From: Adiantum capillus-veneris
Lineage: Eukaryota > Streptophyta > Polypodiopsida > Polypodiales > Pteridaceae
NCBI GenBank assembly: GCA_014529385.2
Contig: CM043943.1
Coordinates: forward strand, 151,191,092-151,255,091
Direction of reading: 5' to 3'
DNA length: 64,000 nt
Part shown: piece after piece, positions 23,125 to 34,103 of the stretch
Numbering within the stretch: position 1 is the first letter of the stretch
Layout: each line of letters opens with the position of its first letter
Notes under the pieces: model-generated
Databases searched by the model: none
What the model saw: only the letters and a program-made list of their open reading frames with translations
Told to the model about the DNA's origin: nothing
Translations under genes and position numbers: made by a program

Positions 23125-23841
23125 CTATCCAATGCCCAATAACTCACGACAATGCACAAAGCCCTCTCTTGGAAGTCCCTTTGTGAGTAGATCAGCAGGA
23201 TTGTCCTTGGTGTGGATCTTCAGCAGTTGTATCTGCTTGTCTTCAAGTACTTCCCTAATGAAGTGATATTTCACATCAATATGCTTAGTCTTCAAATGGA
23301 ACACTGGATTCTTTGCCAATTGTATAGCACTTTGACTATCACAATATAACTCTGGCATATCTACTTTGATTCCCAAGTCTACTACCAATCTACCAAGCCA
23401 AATAGCTTCTTTGCATGCCTCATTTGCTGCAACATACTCAACTTCTGTAGTAAACTGCGTAACACAATCTTGTAATCGAGATCGCCATGATATGGCACCT
23501 CCACCCAATGTAAAGACATAGCCTGATGTAGATCTCCTCTTATCCAAGTCTCCTGCATAATCTGAGTCGGTGTATCCTCTGACACTCAAATCCTGACTAC
23601 CATAGCATATGCGCATACTCTTTGTATGTTTTAAATATCTCATGATACCTTTCACTGCCTCCCAATGTTTCTTGCCGGGATTTGACATATATCTGCTAAC
23701 CACTCCCACTGCAAATGCAATATCCGGACGTGTAGCAATCATTGCATACATCAAACTACCCACTGCAGACGCATATGGAATCTTATCCATTTCAGCCTTT
23801 TCTTCCTCAGACACAGGACAATCTTGTTTGCTAAGTTTCAC
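23125..23841 (-). pseudogene. copia RNase H domain of G
   Basis: An open 238-residue frame: the RT end PYASAVGSLMYAMIATRPDI, then TDSDYAGDLDKRRSTSGYVF (first Asp), VEYVAANEACKEAIWL (Glu), LYCDSQSAIQLAKNP (Asp), HIDVKYHFIRE and a DLLTKGLP end. The catalytic acids are present. It is separated from RT by two stops near 23900. Confidence 0.9.
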
Positions 23842-23844
23842 ATA

Positions 23845-24623
23845 TGTGGCAATGGAACACTCAATGCCTTTCCCTTCTCCATATTGAAACGTTGCAAAAC
23901 CTTGTCAATATATTATGTTTGAGATAATTAAACCAACTTCTTTGATCTGTCTCTCTCAATGCGCATACCAAGTATATGACTTGCCTCACCCATGTCTTTC
24001 ATGTCAAACGATTTTGCCATCTTTGACTTCAAAGCTGAAATTTCTTCCAAGTGTTTGCCAGCAATCAACATGTCATCCACATACAAAATAAGGATCAGCC
24101 AACTGCCATCCTTAGCCTTCTTTGTATATAGACAGTGATCAAACTCACTACATTTGTAGCCTTGAGAAAGCATAAACTGGTGGAACTTATGGTACCATTC
24201 CCTCGGTGATTGTTTTAAGCCATAAAGACTCTTTAACAACTGGCATACCAAATCTTCCTTGCCTTTCTCAACAAACCCTTTTGGCTGCTACATGTAAATT
24301 TCCACATCTAAATCACCATGCAAGAATGTTGTCTTGACATCCATTTTGTGCAACACCAAATCCAATATGGCAACCAATGCAAGAAAGCATCTCAATGTAG
24401 TCATCTTGACCACTTGAGAGAAGACTTCATCAAAGTCAATGCCTTGTTCTTGCTTAAAGCCCTTGGCAACAAGCCTTGCTTTGTACTTTGTCTGACTATC
24501 ATGAGGGGTGATCTTATACCTGTAAGCCCATTTACAAGGTAGAGCCTTTTTGCCCTGTGGTAATTTTACTAGCTTCCATGTCTGGCTTTTATGCAGAGTT
24601 GTCATCTCTGACTGCATGGCCAA
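23845..24623 (-). pseudogene. copia reverse transcriptase of G
   Basis: 24623-24288 gives QTWKLVKLPQGKKALPCKW, YKARLVAKGFKQEQGIDFDE and LHKMDVKTTFLHGDLD. After a TAG, 24251-23928 gives LLKSLYGLKQSPREWYHKF and the catalytic LILYVDDMLIAG. Stops at about 24286 and near 23925-23905 break it. The YVDD box is intact. Confidence 0.9.
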
Positions 24624-24662
24624 CTACCATTTTTTCGAGTCAACCACTTGTAATTCTTCCTT

Positions 24663-25388
24663 CTAACAAGATGGTTCTCCGCAATCTGTGAGCATGACAT
24701 AATTTAGACATGGCACATAATGATCAGGTGGTTTGGAGACACGCTCAGAACGTCTCACCACAACTGATTCTACCTCTCTAGCCACTATAGGATGTTCCTG
24801 AGCCTGACCATGTCGTCTTGATGTGCTAGCACTAGGTCCATCTTCCCTGAAGATAACTCTTTTGATCTCATCTGTCTTCTCTGGCTTAGCGTGAAACTTG
24901 GCTTCATTGAAATGCACATCATTGCTACGAATAACTTTTCTGGACTCAGGATTCCAAAGCCGGTAACCCATCTCACCCGATTCTCCGTAGCCAAGAAATA
25001 TACACTTCTTGTTCTTTGGTTCTATCTTATTCCTAAACTCCTTAGGAATATGGCTATAAGCTTCACAACCAAAGACTCTGAGATGCTTATACGAAGGTGC
25101 CTTGCCTGTCCATAGCATCTCGGCCACTGCACTCTTATCCAGAACCCTACTAGGAGACATGTTGATCAAATGGACTGTTGTAGCCACTGCTTCCGCCCAA
25201 AATCCATCAGGCAACTCAGCATTTGATAACATGCTTCTGACCTTCTCTTGTATGGTCCTATTCATACGTTCTTCAACTCCATTTTGTGAAGGATTGTATG
25301 GTGCAGTAAGTTCTCGCTTTATCCCTTTTGCTTCACAAAAGTCTTGGAAAGCCTTGGAAACATACTCTCCACCATTGTTAGTTATCAA
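24663..25388 (-). pseudogene. copia integrase core of G
   Basis: Open from 25388: LITNNGGEYVS at the second catalytic position, where the family has T-D-N-G-G-E, so the Asp is now Asn (GAT to AAT). Then GVEERMNRTIQEKVRSMLS (Glu), LRVFGCEAYSHIPKE and KKCIFLGY. A TAG (from TGG) separates it from the upstream half at about 25390. The end is Arg/Ser-rich. Confidence 0.9.
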
Positions 25389-25400
25389 GCACTTCAGCTT

Positions 25401-26561
25401 CTAACCACTCTGATTCTCCACAAGCTGCAAGAATGTCTTAAAGACCTTGAGCACCTCATCCTTGTGCTTCAAGAAGTAAACCCATACTTTGCGAGAATAG
25501 TCATCTATGAATGTACAAAAGTACGCTGCTCCCCCTAGTGACAAACTAGGCATTGGTCTGCATAAATCACTGTGCACAAGAGCTAATCGTTCGTCCCTAC
25601 GATTCCTCTTTGATCTGTGCGGTTCTTGTGTTTGCTTACCATAAACACAATGCTCACAAAACTCGAAATCTTGAAATGAAAAGCCAGGAAAATAACCATA
25701 ATGAGAAAGTATTTCCATTCCTCTTTTTGACATATGTCCCAGCCTACGATGCCACAGTGCCACACTTGGCTGCTCAATCACATTAATTACATGGTTTTTA
25801 ACCTCTGAAACATGTAAAGTGTACAGAGTTCCTGACTTGCTACCATGTGCTACAGTCATCGAACCTTTGGAGATCTTCCAAGCATTGTTCCCAAAAACTG
25901 TCACATAACCCGCATCATCCAACTTCCCTGTACTGATCAAGCTCTTTCGGATTGCTGGAACATGTCTGACATTCTTGAGCCATAAAGAAGATCCATTCTG
26001 AAACTTCAACTGCACATCTCCCACTCCAAGTATGTCACAAACCTGCTCAGTGCCAAGTCTGACATAATCTTTAGTAGTCACATATGATGTAAACCACTCT
26101 TTGTGCGGAGAAACATGTAAAGATGCCCCTGAGTCAATAATCCAATCACTCATAGCATGTATATCCTCTGCAGTCAAGAAAACAGAATCAAGATTGCTTA
26201 TGAGGAAGATGTCACCAGCTGTTATACCAGAATCACTATCTGAACCAGATCCTGTGACATTCACCTCTTCAATCTTCACTGAACTCTTCTTTTCATCTTG
26301 CTCAGAACTCTTTGTTTTTCCTTTTTCTTGTTTCCACTTCGTACAGTCTCTCTTCATGTGACCCTTCTTGCCACAATGGTAGCATTCTATGTCATCCTTT
26401 GACTTCGAGTCACGAGACTTACTTCGATTTTGTGCCTTCTTACCCTTCTTCTCTTTAGACTGTTGTCTCCCTCGAACGACCAAAGCACTATTGCCTTTGC
26501 CTTTGTCAATGTTCTTCATGTTCACTTCCTCTGTGAGCAAGCTACCTTCTACATTTGGCAC
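25401..26561 (-). pseudogene. copia Gag end, protease and integrase start of G
   Basis: A 386-residue frame. A basic stretch leads to the zinc knuckle CYHCGKKGHMKRDC (CX2CX4HX4C, about residues 60-73). The protease has WIIDSGASLHVSPHKEWF (about residues 140-157). The pre-integrase zinc segment is LWHRRLGHMSKRG with CEHC. The integrase start is ALVHSDLCRPM (first Asp) and FIDDYSRKVWVYFLKHKDE. It stops at TAG just after VENQSG. Confidence 0.92.
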
Positions 26562-27087
26562 TTGTAAGACCTTCTGGCACGACAGAATTACTTAACGATG
26601 TACGAAAAGTATCCCAACTGTCTGGCAAAGTGATTAAGAGAAACATAGCCTTCACTGAATCTGGAAAGACTATCTCCTGTTTTGTTGGCTGAAAATTGTG
26701 TGAAATTCATTGAGATGATTCGACATGGCTGTCCCTTCCTTCATCTTCAAATCCACCAATTTTTTTGAGCCAGTAAATCTGAGAAGCAACACTTTGTTTC
26801 TCGTACATACCACATAGCTTTTTCCATACGGCATACGCTGTAGTCTCTTCTACTACATTGAAGTAAACATTCTCTGCCAGTGTCAGCATGATTGTGGAAC
26901 AAGCTAACTCGTCAAGCTCTTCCCACTCATCTTCAGTCATACCTTCTGGTCTCTCCCCCTTGAGCTTCAGTGGCTTCACTTGTTTTTTTTGCACCAAAAC
27001 CTGTCAAATCTGCTTCTTCCATAATGAAAAGTTTGTGCCATCTAGTTTCTTTATGTTGTAAAGAGTCTCAGTTTGAGAAGATGCCAT
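26562..27087 (-). pseudogene. copia Gag N-terminal part of G
   Basis: Start at 27087 (MASSQTETLYNIKKLDGTNF, then SLWKK), a TGA after KKQI, then 26997-26707 with GMTEDEWEELDELACSTIML and VWKKLCGMYEKQS, typical of copia Gag. Further shifts lie at 26700-26565. This would be the capsid. Confidence 0.85.
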
Positions 27088-28022
27088 ATCTGCCAAACTG
27101 TTTACTTCTGGGAAAAATCCGGCAGAGTTTCCCCTATAAACTGGCCTCTGTACACAATAAACAAGTTGAACACCTCCCCTCAAGAACTGTCAGTATTTTG
27201 AAAAATTTTGACAGAGTCTCCCCTGTAAACTAAGCTCTGGGAACCAAAAGATAGCTCAAAAACAACCATAAATAGCTGACCAGTGACAAATCTGGAAATC
27301 TATGTAATATGCTATCTTGTAAGCATACACTGTCTCTTGTTTGGGCGATGACAAAACCTATATCTGTCTCAAGACTGAACATGTATCTGTCTCAAGACTG
27401 AACCCTGAACAATGCCTCAACAGCCTGACGCATAAGATGCAATCCAGTGTCTACACAAAGTCATAAATCCTATGGGATAAAAGTCGCCGAAGAGGATGCA
27501 TGTAGAGGGGAACTCCAGAAACCTAATCCACCTCACACTGGGTAACCCAGCCCCCAGTGCTTGGCTTTAACAAACCTCACACACGACCCTCACAGATGGC
27601 TCAGCAAATTGCCCAGAACTAACATACATCCTACAATAGACCAATCACTGTCCTATGACCGCTGCAGCGGTCTGTCTACTAGCGTGACTCACAACTAGCA
27701 GACCCACAATAATATTACATCAATCTGCAATACATGCCAGTGGTGTCAAGCCGTCGTATGGCCACACCTCCCCTGGAACCTGGCAAGCACAAGAAGTAGC
27801 AATGCAGACTGCAATATATATATATCTGATGATATATATGTGTACCTAGTCTATAGATGATGCTTTGAAGACGAATGAGTGATGTATGTCGATGCTGATA
27901 TTGATGCTGACCACCTCTTGCTTGACAATCTGCACAAGACGGGTTTCTTTGCGGCTGAAACCTATCTTCTGATGTGGTGCTCAGAATGAAATTTTGAGGG
28001 CATAAACGGCTCTGATACCAAT
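27088..28022 (-). other. 5' leader and primer site of copia G
   Basis: Noncoding. It contains a TA-rich tract at 27813-27839 and ends with the initiator Met primer site (plus strand GCTCTGATACCAAT, 28009-28022) before the LTR. Confidence 0.8.
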
Positions 28023-28050
28023 TGAAGTCGCGGAGCGGAGCGTGGATCAA

Positions 28051-28122
<72 letters not shown>

Positions 28123-28291
28123 TACATAGAGAGCTTACACAGTACGCAGAGAAGTCGTTGAAGGGTTATCTCCCAAAACCTTATTATCCACAAAAGTATA
28201 AGTGAGTATATACAAAGAGTTAGTGATAAGTGAGTTAGGCGGGCGGGCGGCCATATTCGTATAAGAGGCCATTTGGGCTTTAATCCCAACA
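28023..28291 (-). repeat. 5' LTR of copia G
   Basis: 269 bp with (AC)n at 28052-28121. Flanked on the right by target duplication GCTGG. Confidence 0.93.
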
Positions 28292-28296
28292 GCTGG

Positions 28297-28755
28297 CATC
28301 CTATTGGCTCCTACAAGGCTTAGCCAATCACAAATTAAAAGCATAATTAATAGGCTTGTGACATGTGTCCCCCTTTCCCTTTTGTGAGAGCTTTAAGTAA
28401 TTAAAATAATCTATTAAACTCTCATTGGACCTTTTAGTCTTCTAGCCAATAGGTCGGGTTGCTTTAGGTCGGGTTCCCACCTCAAGCTCAAGTCCTAGCT
28501 TGCTTAAGGTCAAAGGACTTCTAACACTAACCATTGGAGGTCTTTAATGAAGCTAACCCTAAGGTCTTTTAAGCTTCATTAGTTAACCTTGCTCTTTGAC
28601 AGAGGATCTCTCATTTGGGCCCCTTTACCATTGGATAGATCCGTAAGCACATGTCTATATTCTAACCCTTGTTCCCATTTATTATTTCACATTAAATGAT
28701 TAGTTTAATATGAGAAAATAATTTGGGTTGGTTATATATTAGATATTTAATGATA
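28297..28755 (-). repeat. 5' LTR of A, second part; also the LTR joined to fragment B
   Basis: It resumes the LTR exactly where copia G cut it (CATCCTATTGGCTCCTACAA matches 12806-12825 of the left LTR). It ends TTTAATGATA, where the family end is GACA. Immediately after it comes the polypurine tract and 3' noncoding DNA of another chromovirus (B), so one LTR serves as the 5' LTR of A and the 3' LTR of B. Confidence 0.85.
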
Positions 28756-30354
28756 TTACCTCTCTCTTGAAATCATAGTCGTCCTCGACTATGAGTTAAA
28801 AGAGATAAAGTCATAGTCATTAATTAGTCCATGTTACTTAGCGGGTAGAGGAACCTTTTTTACCCTTCGACATCATTCCAACATGGATGACTAATCCATT
28901 TCGTGCTTGGAGATGTAGCTGCCGCAAGCATGGCTGCTCTTTAGTTCATATCATACTTCCAAAGTAGAGTCACAAGTTCTACTTGGTGTTTGAGAGACGT
29001 CATCACCACAAACATGATGTTAAGCATGCATACGTCTTAAATTTGTGCACAATAAAAAGAGAACTAGTCTTATAAGACAAAAATATTTTTCATTTAAAAT
29101 GAATTTTCATATGCTTACTCTAGTGCAACATTGTAAGCATTGACAAGGTTCATATTATCCTTAAGCTAGGTTCTTTGCATCCATCTAGCATCTTTAAAAG
29201 AATAATTCTTAAACTTAATAAGACATCGTCAGATAATCTTACCGTTTCTTAATAACTTGTCTTCATGTAATAGGATGGACTCAGGTTGAAGTACTTCTTC
29301 TTTATCTTCGATTTTTGGAGGGTCTGCAACAACTATTTCTTCTTTTGATGGCGCTCCTTTGTAAGGCTTACATAGGCTTTCATGGAAAACATGGTGCATG
29401 AGCCAATGGTTGGGCAACTTTACTTGATAATCCATCTCATTGATTGGCTTAAGAATTTAAAAAGGACCATAATATCTTTTTGCTAGTTTAACATCATATT
29501 CTTGGTGGTCCATAGGACTCTTGCCCGTAGTATACATTAGATGAGCCTTGAGAATCTTTAGCAAGACCCAATCATTTTCCTTAAAGGCTAAGGATCTTCT
29601 GTGCTTATTAGCAGCAACCCTTTTTGCCTTGCCTGTGAGATGGATATAACCCCTTTAATCTTTGGAAAAGATTCTTGTAGGTCTCGGATATATTCATCAA
29701 CAGTGAAGATCTTCCCATGTACTTTAAGTAGTAAGCGACTTTTGGATCTTCCTTCTTTAACCTCAAAAGGTACTTTCCCCATAGAAGTATGTACGATATC
29801 ATTGTATGCATACTCTATAAGAGGTACGTACTTCTATCATTGAGAACATTGATCTACTTCCATGACATAGGCTTTTAGTATATCAAGAATCGTTAGATTA
29901 GTTATTTCACTGTGGTCATCCATTTGTGAATGATAGGCCGAAAGAGAAATTTAATCTACTTCCTAGATTCTCAAAGAGACCCTTCTAGAAATTACTAGTC
30001 ATTCTAGGATCTTTGTCCAACACTATGGGTGTTGGAAATCCATGACGCTTGAAAATTTGAGATCTGAAGAGGGTTGCCATTTGATGTGCCTTAATAGTCT
30101 TTTTGACGGGCATAGAGTGTGTTCTCTTGTTAAGCTTGTCGAGACTGAACAATCCAAGTTGCTTCCCTCGATCAAATTTCAACTTTTGGTATACCACGCA
30201 TTTTGGAACATACTCTTGTATGTTTACTTTTCATGGTAGACCAACAGCAATACATTTCTACTCCTTGAAGAGTAGATTATGGATTCCCTCTTTGCCCCAC
30301 ATAAGGAGAAGTATGGGATTCATACACGACTTTCTTATTGTATGGGTGAGTAAC
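28756..30354 (-). mobile_element. Chromovirus B fragment (3' half), cut by element X
   Basis: Polypurine tract at 28756-28770, 3' noncoding to 29150, a decayed chromodomain and integrase C-terminus (29435-29229), KVHGKIFTVDEYIRDLQES (29782-29588) and an integrase core (30197-29985, HQMATLFRSQIFKRHGFPTP, then DKDPRMTSNF). About 120 bp of the core are deleted at about 30138. Homology stops at 30354 inside the zinc-domain region, where the LTR-like start of X begins. Confidence 0.85.
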
Positions 30355-31292
30355 TGTTAGAAGCTGGACACACCCCACGGCATCTAACTACTCGGCGGAC
30401 TATTATTTTTTTGAATTATTCATTCGTCAAAGAAAACCCGATTTTTCACCTTCTAAATATTGGAACTTACAGAAGTTTCCAGCTTGTATCCCAGTTTTGA
30501 TAGTTAGATGGAGTAGATGGATGATTTTGGAACTTTAGGGTTTGAGAAGTTGTAAGGTATATATACCACTTTTTGACCTTAATTAAAAAAAACCCCTTTT
30601 ATCATTTTAAACAAGTTTGAATTCTGTGAGTGAGCGTACTGTGTACGTGAGAGAGAGTGTGAGCTTTGTCTTGACGCTACGTGTGCTACGGTGGTCGGTA
30701 TCGAGTGCGGAGAAGTGCAGCGTGTTGCCCCCGACTAGAGCTACAAGCCGACACCAACATTGCGCGTGTACGGTCCGGCTTTGGGAGCTCCTTCTACGAG
30801 CTTCATCGGTTCTTTGGGTGAGCATATGTTATCTGATTTCGCATTGCAGCATATCCACGTGTTCACATTGAGTAGATCTACACATTAGGCACTTCAGATT
30901 TGAAAAATGAAGACCTGTAGATTTTGGCCAGACATCCTACGTGTTTCTGCACCGGGTGTTTTGGGCCATGATTTTGGTTCATAGACCTTAAGGAGAGTGG
31001 CCTATAGGTATTAGTAGGGTCTCCTTCAAGTTCTATGGTGTTTCAAAATTTTTTGATGGGTGTTCGGCTCTAGCAAGCGTTGTAGGAAGATTCCTCTTTT
31101 GCACTTTTGAAGACTGTGACTTAGACAATCGGTAGGGACCTCTGTAGGAATTAGTTAGGAGTCGGTCGAGTGTAGGTTGACACCTTATACTTGCTTCCAC
31201 GCGCCTGCGGGTCGAGCTTCGTCCTCAGCTGACATTACTTGTTAGGTGAGTTCTCGTTGTGCTGACGTCCGTCGCGGCGTACCCGTTCAACA
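30355..31292 (+). repeat. Probable 5' LTR of X
   Basis: Its left edge coincides with the break in chromovirus B and its right edge is CA just before the primer site. A TATA-like GTATATATACC near 30558 fits a promoter. A half-palindrome (AGACATCCTACGTG, 30930-30943) echoes the leader repeats. No second copy was found in the window, so the call rests on the ends and the primer site. Confidence 0.7.
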
Positions 31293-31311
31293 TTGGCGCC
31301 GCTGTCGGGGA
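31293..31311 (+). promoter_or_regulatory. tRNA primer binding site of X
   Basis: TTGGCGCCGCTGTCGGGG directly after the LTR-like end. It differs in few positions from the Asp-tRNA site used by Athila/Tat elements (TGGCGCCGTTGCCGGGG). Confidence 0.75.
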
Positions 31312-33296
31312 TGAAAACCTTAGGTAGGTGACCGAGACTAATCCTTGAGGATTGGGATTTTTGGCTTACCAAGAGTCTCGCTTTACATTTAGATAGGATC
31401 ATAGGGTGAAGGACTCTCTAGGTCTTAGAGGGAGTCTAGGAAGCATGTGTCTGGCCTAGATCCTTCGACTTAGGTAGAGGAGGTAGACTTAGGTAGTTTA
31501 GGTAGCAGTCGAGTTCTAGAGTAGAAGTTGGAGTAGTAGAAGCCGTGAGAGGAGAGCTTGAGAGTCCGGAGAGGCCAAAAAGCAACCAAAAACACCATTA
31601 TCACCATTTCTTCATGATAGGTAGGAGTAGAGTAAGTAGGACATCATGATTCAGATCTAGAGCATTTCATGCATGTACACTTGCTTGGTAGAATCATTAC
31701 AAGTTTGTAAAAGACGCAAAAAGACGCAAAAGTGTGGTTGAAAGTCTAATTGAAGTCCAAAAGTTACTCTGAGTGTTTCTGATAGGTTTGTAGAGCATCA
31801 GGAGCATTCCTGTCAGAAAAAACTTTAATTTTAAGCCAGGAGACATCCTACGCGTAGGATGTCTACAGGCCAATCTGGGAGGGATTTTGGGATTTTGAGT
31901 TGACCAGTGTGTTTTGAATGTAGGGTTTACCCTAATTTCAATTGGAAAGTGGAAATTTGGCCATCTCTTGACAGGATAAGGCCAGAAAGACTGAAATTGC
32001 TAAACATCCTACCCAATTAGTGCCAAAACATTAACTTGAAACCAAAACCATAAGAGGGCTGCATGAGTGTGTCTTGCATGATATATTGAGTGACTGAAAG
32101 GGGTTTCACCTCATTCAGGTAAGAAAATTGGGTTCAAAGTGGACTTTAGCACTTTTGACTGAAAAAACAAAAACAGCTGAAGTTTGGGACTTTTGATATC
32201 CAAATCAAGATCTAAGCATACCACTGGGATACTCACATCAAGAGGAAGCTGTGGAACAAATCTGGGGTCAAACAGGCCAAAAAGACATCCTACGCGTAGG
32301 ATGTCTTCTGAGTGACTTGGGACTCCAAACTGAAATCTGAGTATACCAAGGTGATCAGCAACTCTAGGAGAGCTTAAGTCTTGAGTTTAAAGACATTCTG
32401 ATGAAAAATACATCCTACGCGTAGGATGTCTAATGCAAGAAAATGAAGCCAGAATTTGACTTTGAGTAGTGTAAGGTGTTATATAGCCTAAGGCAAGCCT
32501 GCTAGGCAATTTTGGTCCAATTTGGAGTTGATTAGACTAATCAATACCATCAACTAGCCGTCGAAATAGATTTCTGACTCATTGACCAGCTTATAGAAGT
32601 CCTAATCAAAAAGTAAAAGCAGCTGTAAGCTCAGCACAACAAGGGGAAACAACAGTGCAAAAGTCCAAGCAAAATACAGCACGAGACATCCTACGCGTAG
32701 GATGTCTATTGGGCCATACTGTAGAGAAAATTTGACCTAGCTTAGACAGTGAGGTTCCATTTGGCTTAAGGGTTCCAGAACTTCTTTCAGAAGTGAATTT
32801 GGACCTTGATTGCCCATTTGACAAAGCAAAGACTGAATTCAGGCTTTCTCGCGTAAATTGGCCAACATCAGAGAAAAGTATTGTTTCAGACTAGCAACTT
32901 AATCCAGAACATCAGCAGTGTATAAAATACAGTAGTGGTTGAGATTAACTCTCCAGTTATACCAATCATTACTAAGATAACCTCTAGCAGGTAAATGCTT
33001 TGATTCAATTGCCGAAATTAAAACTCTTGTGTACAGGTATATTCAGCAACAAAGCAAGAAGTTGTGCAAAAACTGATCCGTTGCCAGGTTAGTGGTTGAA
33101 CTTGTGATAAGTTGCATTGATAATTTTGATGAATTTAAGATCAGGAAGATACATTGTTAGAGACCAGAGGGTGGCAGGTGACCAAGGTAGCTTAGTGTCC
33201 ACCGAAGAGAGTGTAACTTAGGCAAGGTTAGATCCTCTACCACCGATTATTGAGGAAGGTAGTGATACTGACACTTCGTCAGACAAATCTTTCTTC
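31312..33296 (+). other. Leader of X with palindromes
   Basis: Nearly 2 kb without a credible gene between primer site and first ORF. It holds four copies of the ACATCCTACGCGTAGGATGT core. In-frame sequence upstream of 33297 is open from about 33223, so the first ORF may start before its first ATG. Confidence 0.7.
31841..32707. repeat. Four palindromes in the X leader
   Basis: Each is AGACATCCTACG followed at once by its exact reverse complement. Positions: 31841-31864 (24 bp), 32282-32307 (26 bp with the flanking A/T), 32410-32429 (20-bp core only) and 32684-32707 (24 bp). The centre is ACGCGT. The surrounding sequence is not repeated at comparable identity. Confidence 0.95.
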
Positions 33297-34091
33297 ATGA
33301 TGGGTAGTCAACAGCCAGGAGGTTTCACCTATGATGGACCTATGCGAGGAGGAAGCACCTCCCACAATCCTTTGAATGATTCCAGGCTTACAGTGATCTT
33401 TTTAGAGGGAACAAACTCAAGAGGAGCCCTAGTCTATTCTGACTATCGAGGCCGCAAGTGCATTTGTATTGAAGAGAGGCCAGCACAAAGATTGGAGATA
33501 ATCCGCGTGTATGATAATGGAGATAGATTCCGAGACAAAAAGGGGAACCACTATTTAATAGTGAGCAACCCTGAAGATTACAACAGATATGGAGATAACG
33601 TGGCTAAAGGGAAAATGGTTTCAGAAACTCAAGAGCCGCCACCAAACATTGATCGGCACGGAGCTATTTTTATGTACGATAAGAAAACAATCAGGATTCC
33701 AACTTATAACGAGAATGTGGGAATCTACAAACACGAGAGCGAGGGTATTGTCTCTTACTTTCGCAGCAAAGAACCATACATAAACAAACTAAGCAAAGAC
33801 AAGGTTCTTTACTTATTCTCTTATGAAACTGCTACGGGGAAGAGCATAGTTTTTGTTGATAGATACAGGCGAGAATACCAACGTATTCTCCCAAAGGAAG
33901 TAGAATCAGCAACAGGTTCAGAAGCATCAGCATATGCCCCTGAGGAAATGCCGGGAGCCGTCCACACCCCAAGCAAGTCAACGAATTCTTTTTCAGATGA
34001 GTATGACACTACATCACATTCCACCAGACCGGAAGCATTCAACAACCAAGACCAACCAGCAAACCAGCCATCATTGCAGGCATGGCTTTAA
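33297..34091 (+). CDS. Unknown ORF of X upstream of gag (264 aa)
   Basis: An intact frame starting MMGSQQPGGFTYDGPMRGG. Residues 30-200 look like a compact, beta-rich globular domain with alternating hydrophobics (TVIFLEGTNSRGALVY, KCICIEERPAQRLEIIRVYD, KVLYLFSYETATGKSIVFVD). The last 60 residues are Ser/Pro/Thr-rich and disordered-looking. No signal peptide, membrane segment, knuckle or catalytic motif was seen and I do not recognise the family. It ends 12 bp before the probable gag start. Its position recalls the extra ORF1 before gag in Ogre-type elements, but homology is not claimed. Confidence 0.6.
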   Translation: MMGSQQPGGFTYDGPMRGGSTSHNPLNDSRLTVIFLEGTNSRGALVYSDYRGRKCICIEERPAQRLEIIRVYDNGDRFRDKKGNHYLIVSNPEDYNRYGDNVAKGKMVSETQEPPPNIDRHGAIFMYDKKTIRIPTYNENVGIYKHESEGIVSYFRSKEPYINKLSKDKVLYLFSYETATGKSIVFVDRYRREYQRILPKEVESATGSEASAYAPEEMPGAVHTPSKSTNSFSDEYDTTSHSTRPEAFNNQDQPANQPSLQAWL

Positions 34092-34103
34092 CAGAGTGCA
34101 ACA

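Larger units (their letters stand above)
22770..28291 (-). mobile_element. Ty1/copia retrotransposon G, nested in LTR of A
   Basis: LTRs 22770-23040 and 28023-28291 (plus strand TGAAGTCGCGG to TTAATCCCAACA) are flanked by a perfect 5-bp target duplication GCTGG (22765-22769 and 28292-28296). The primer site 28009-28022 and a purine run at 23041 give minus orientation. Internal order is Gag, zinc knuckle, protease, integrase, RT, RNase H, so it is copia-type. About eight stops or shifts and a changed integrase Asp make it inactive. The LTRs carry an (AC)n tract and differ at several positions. Confidence 0.95.
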
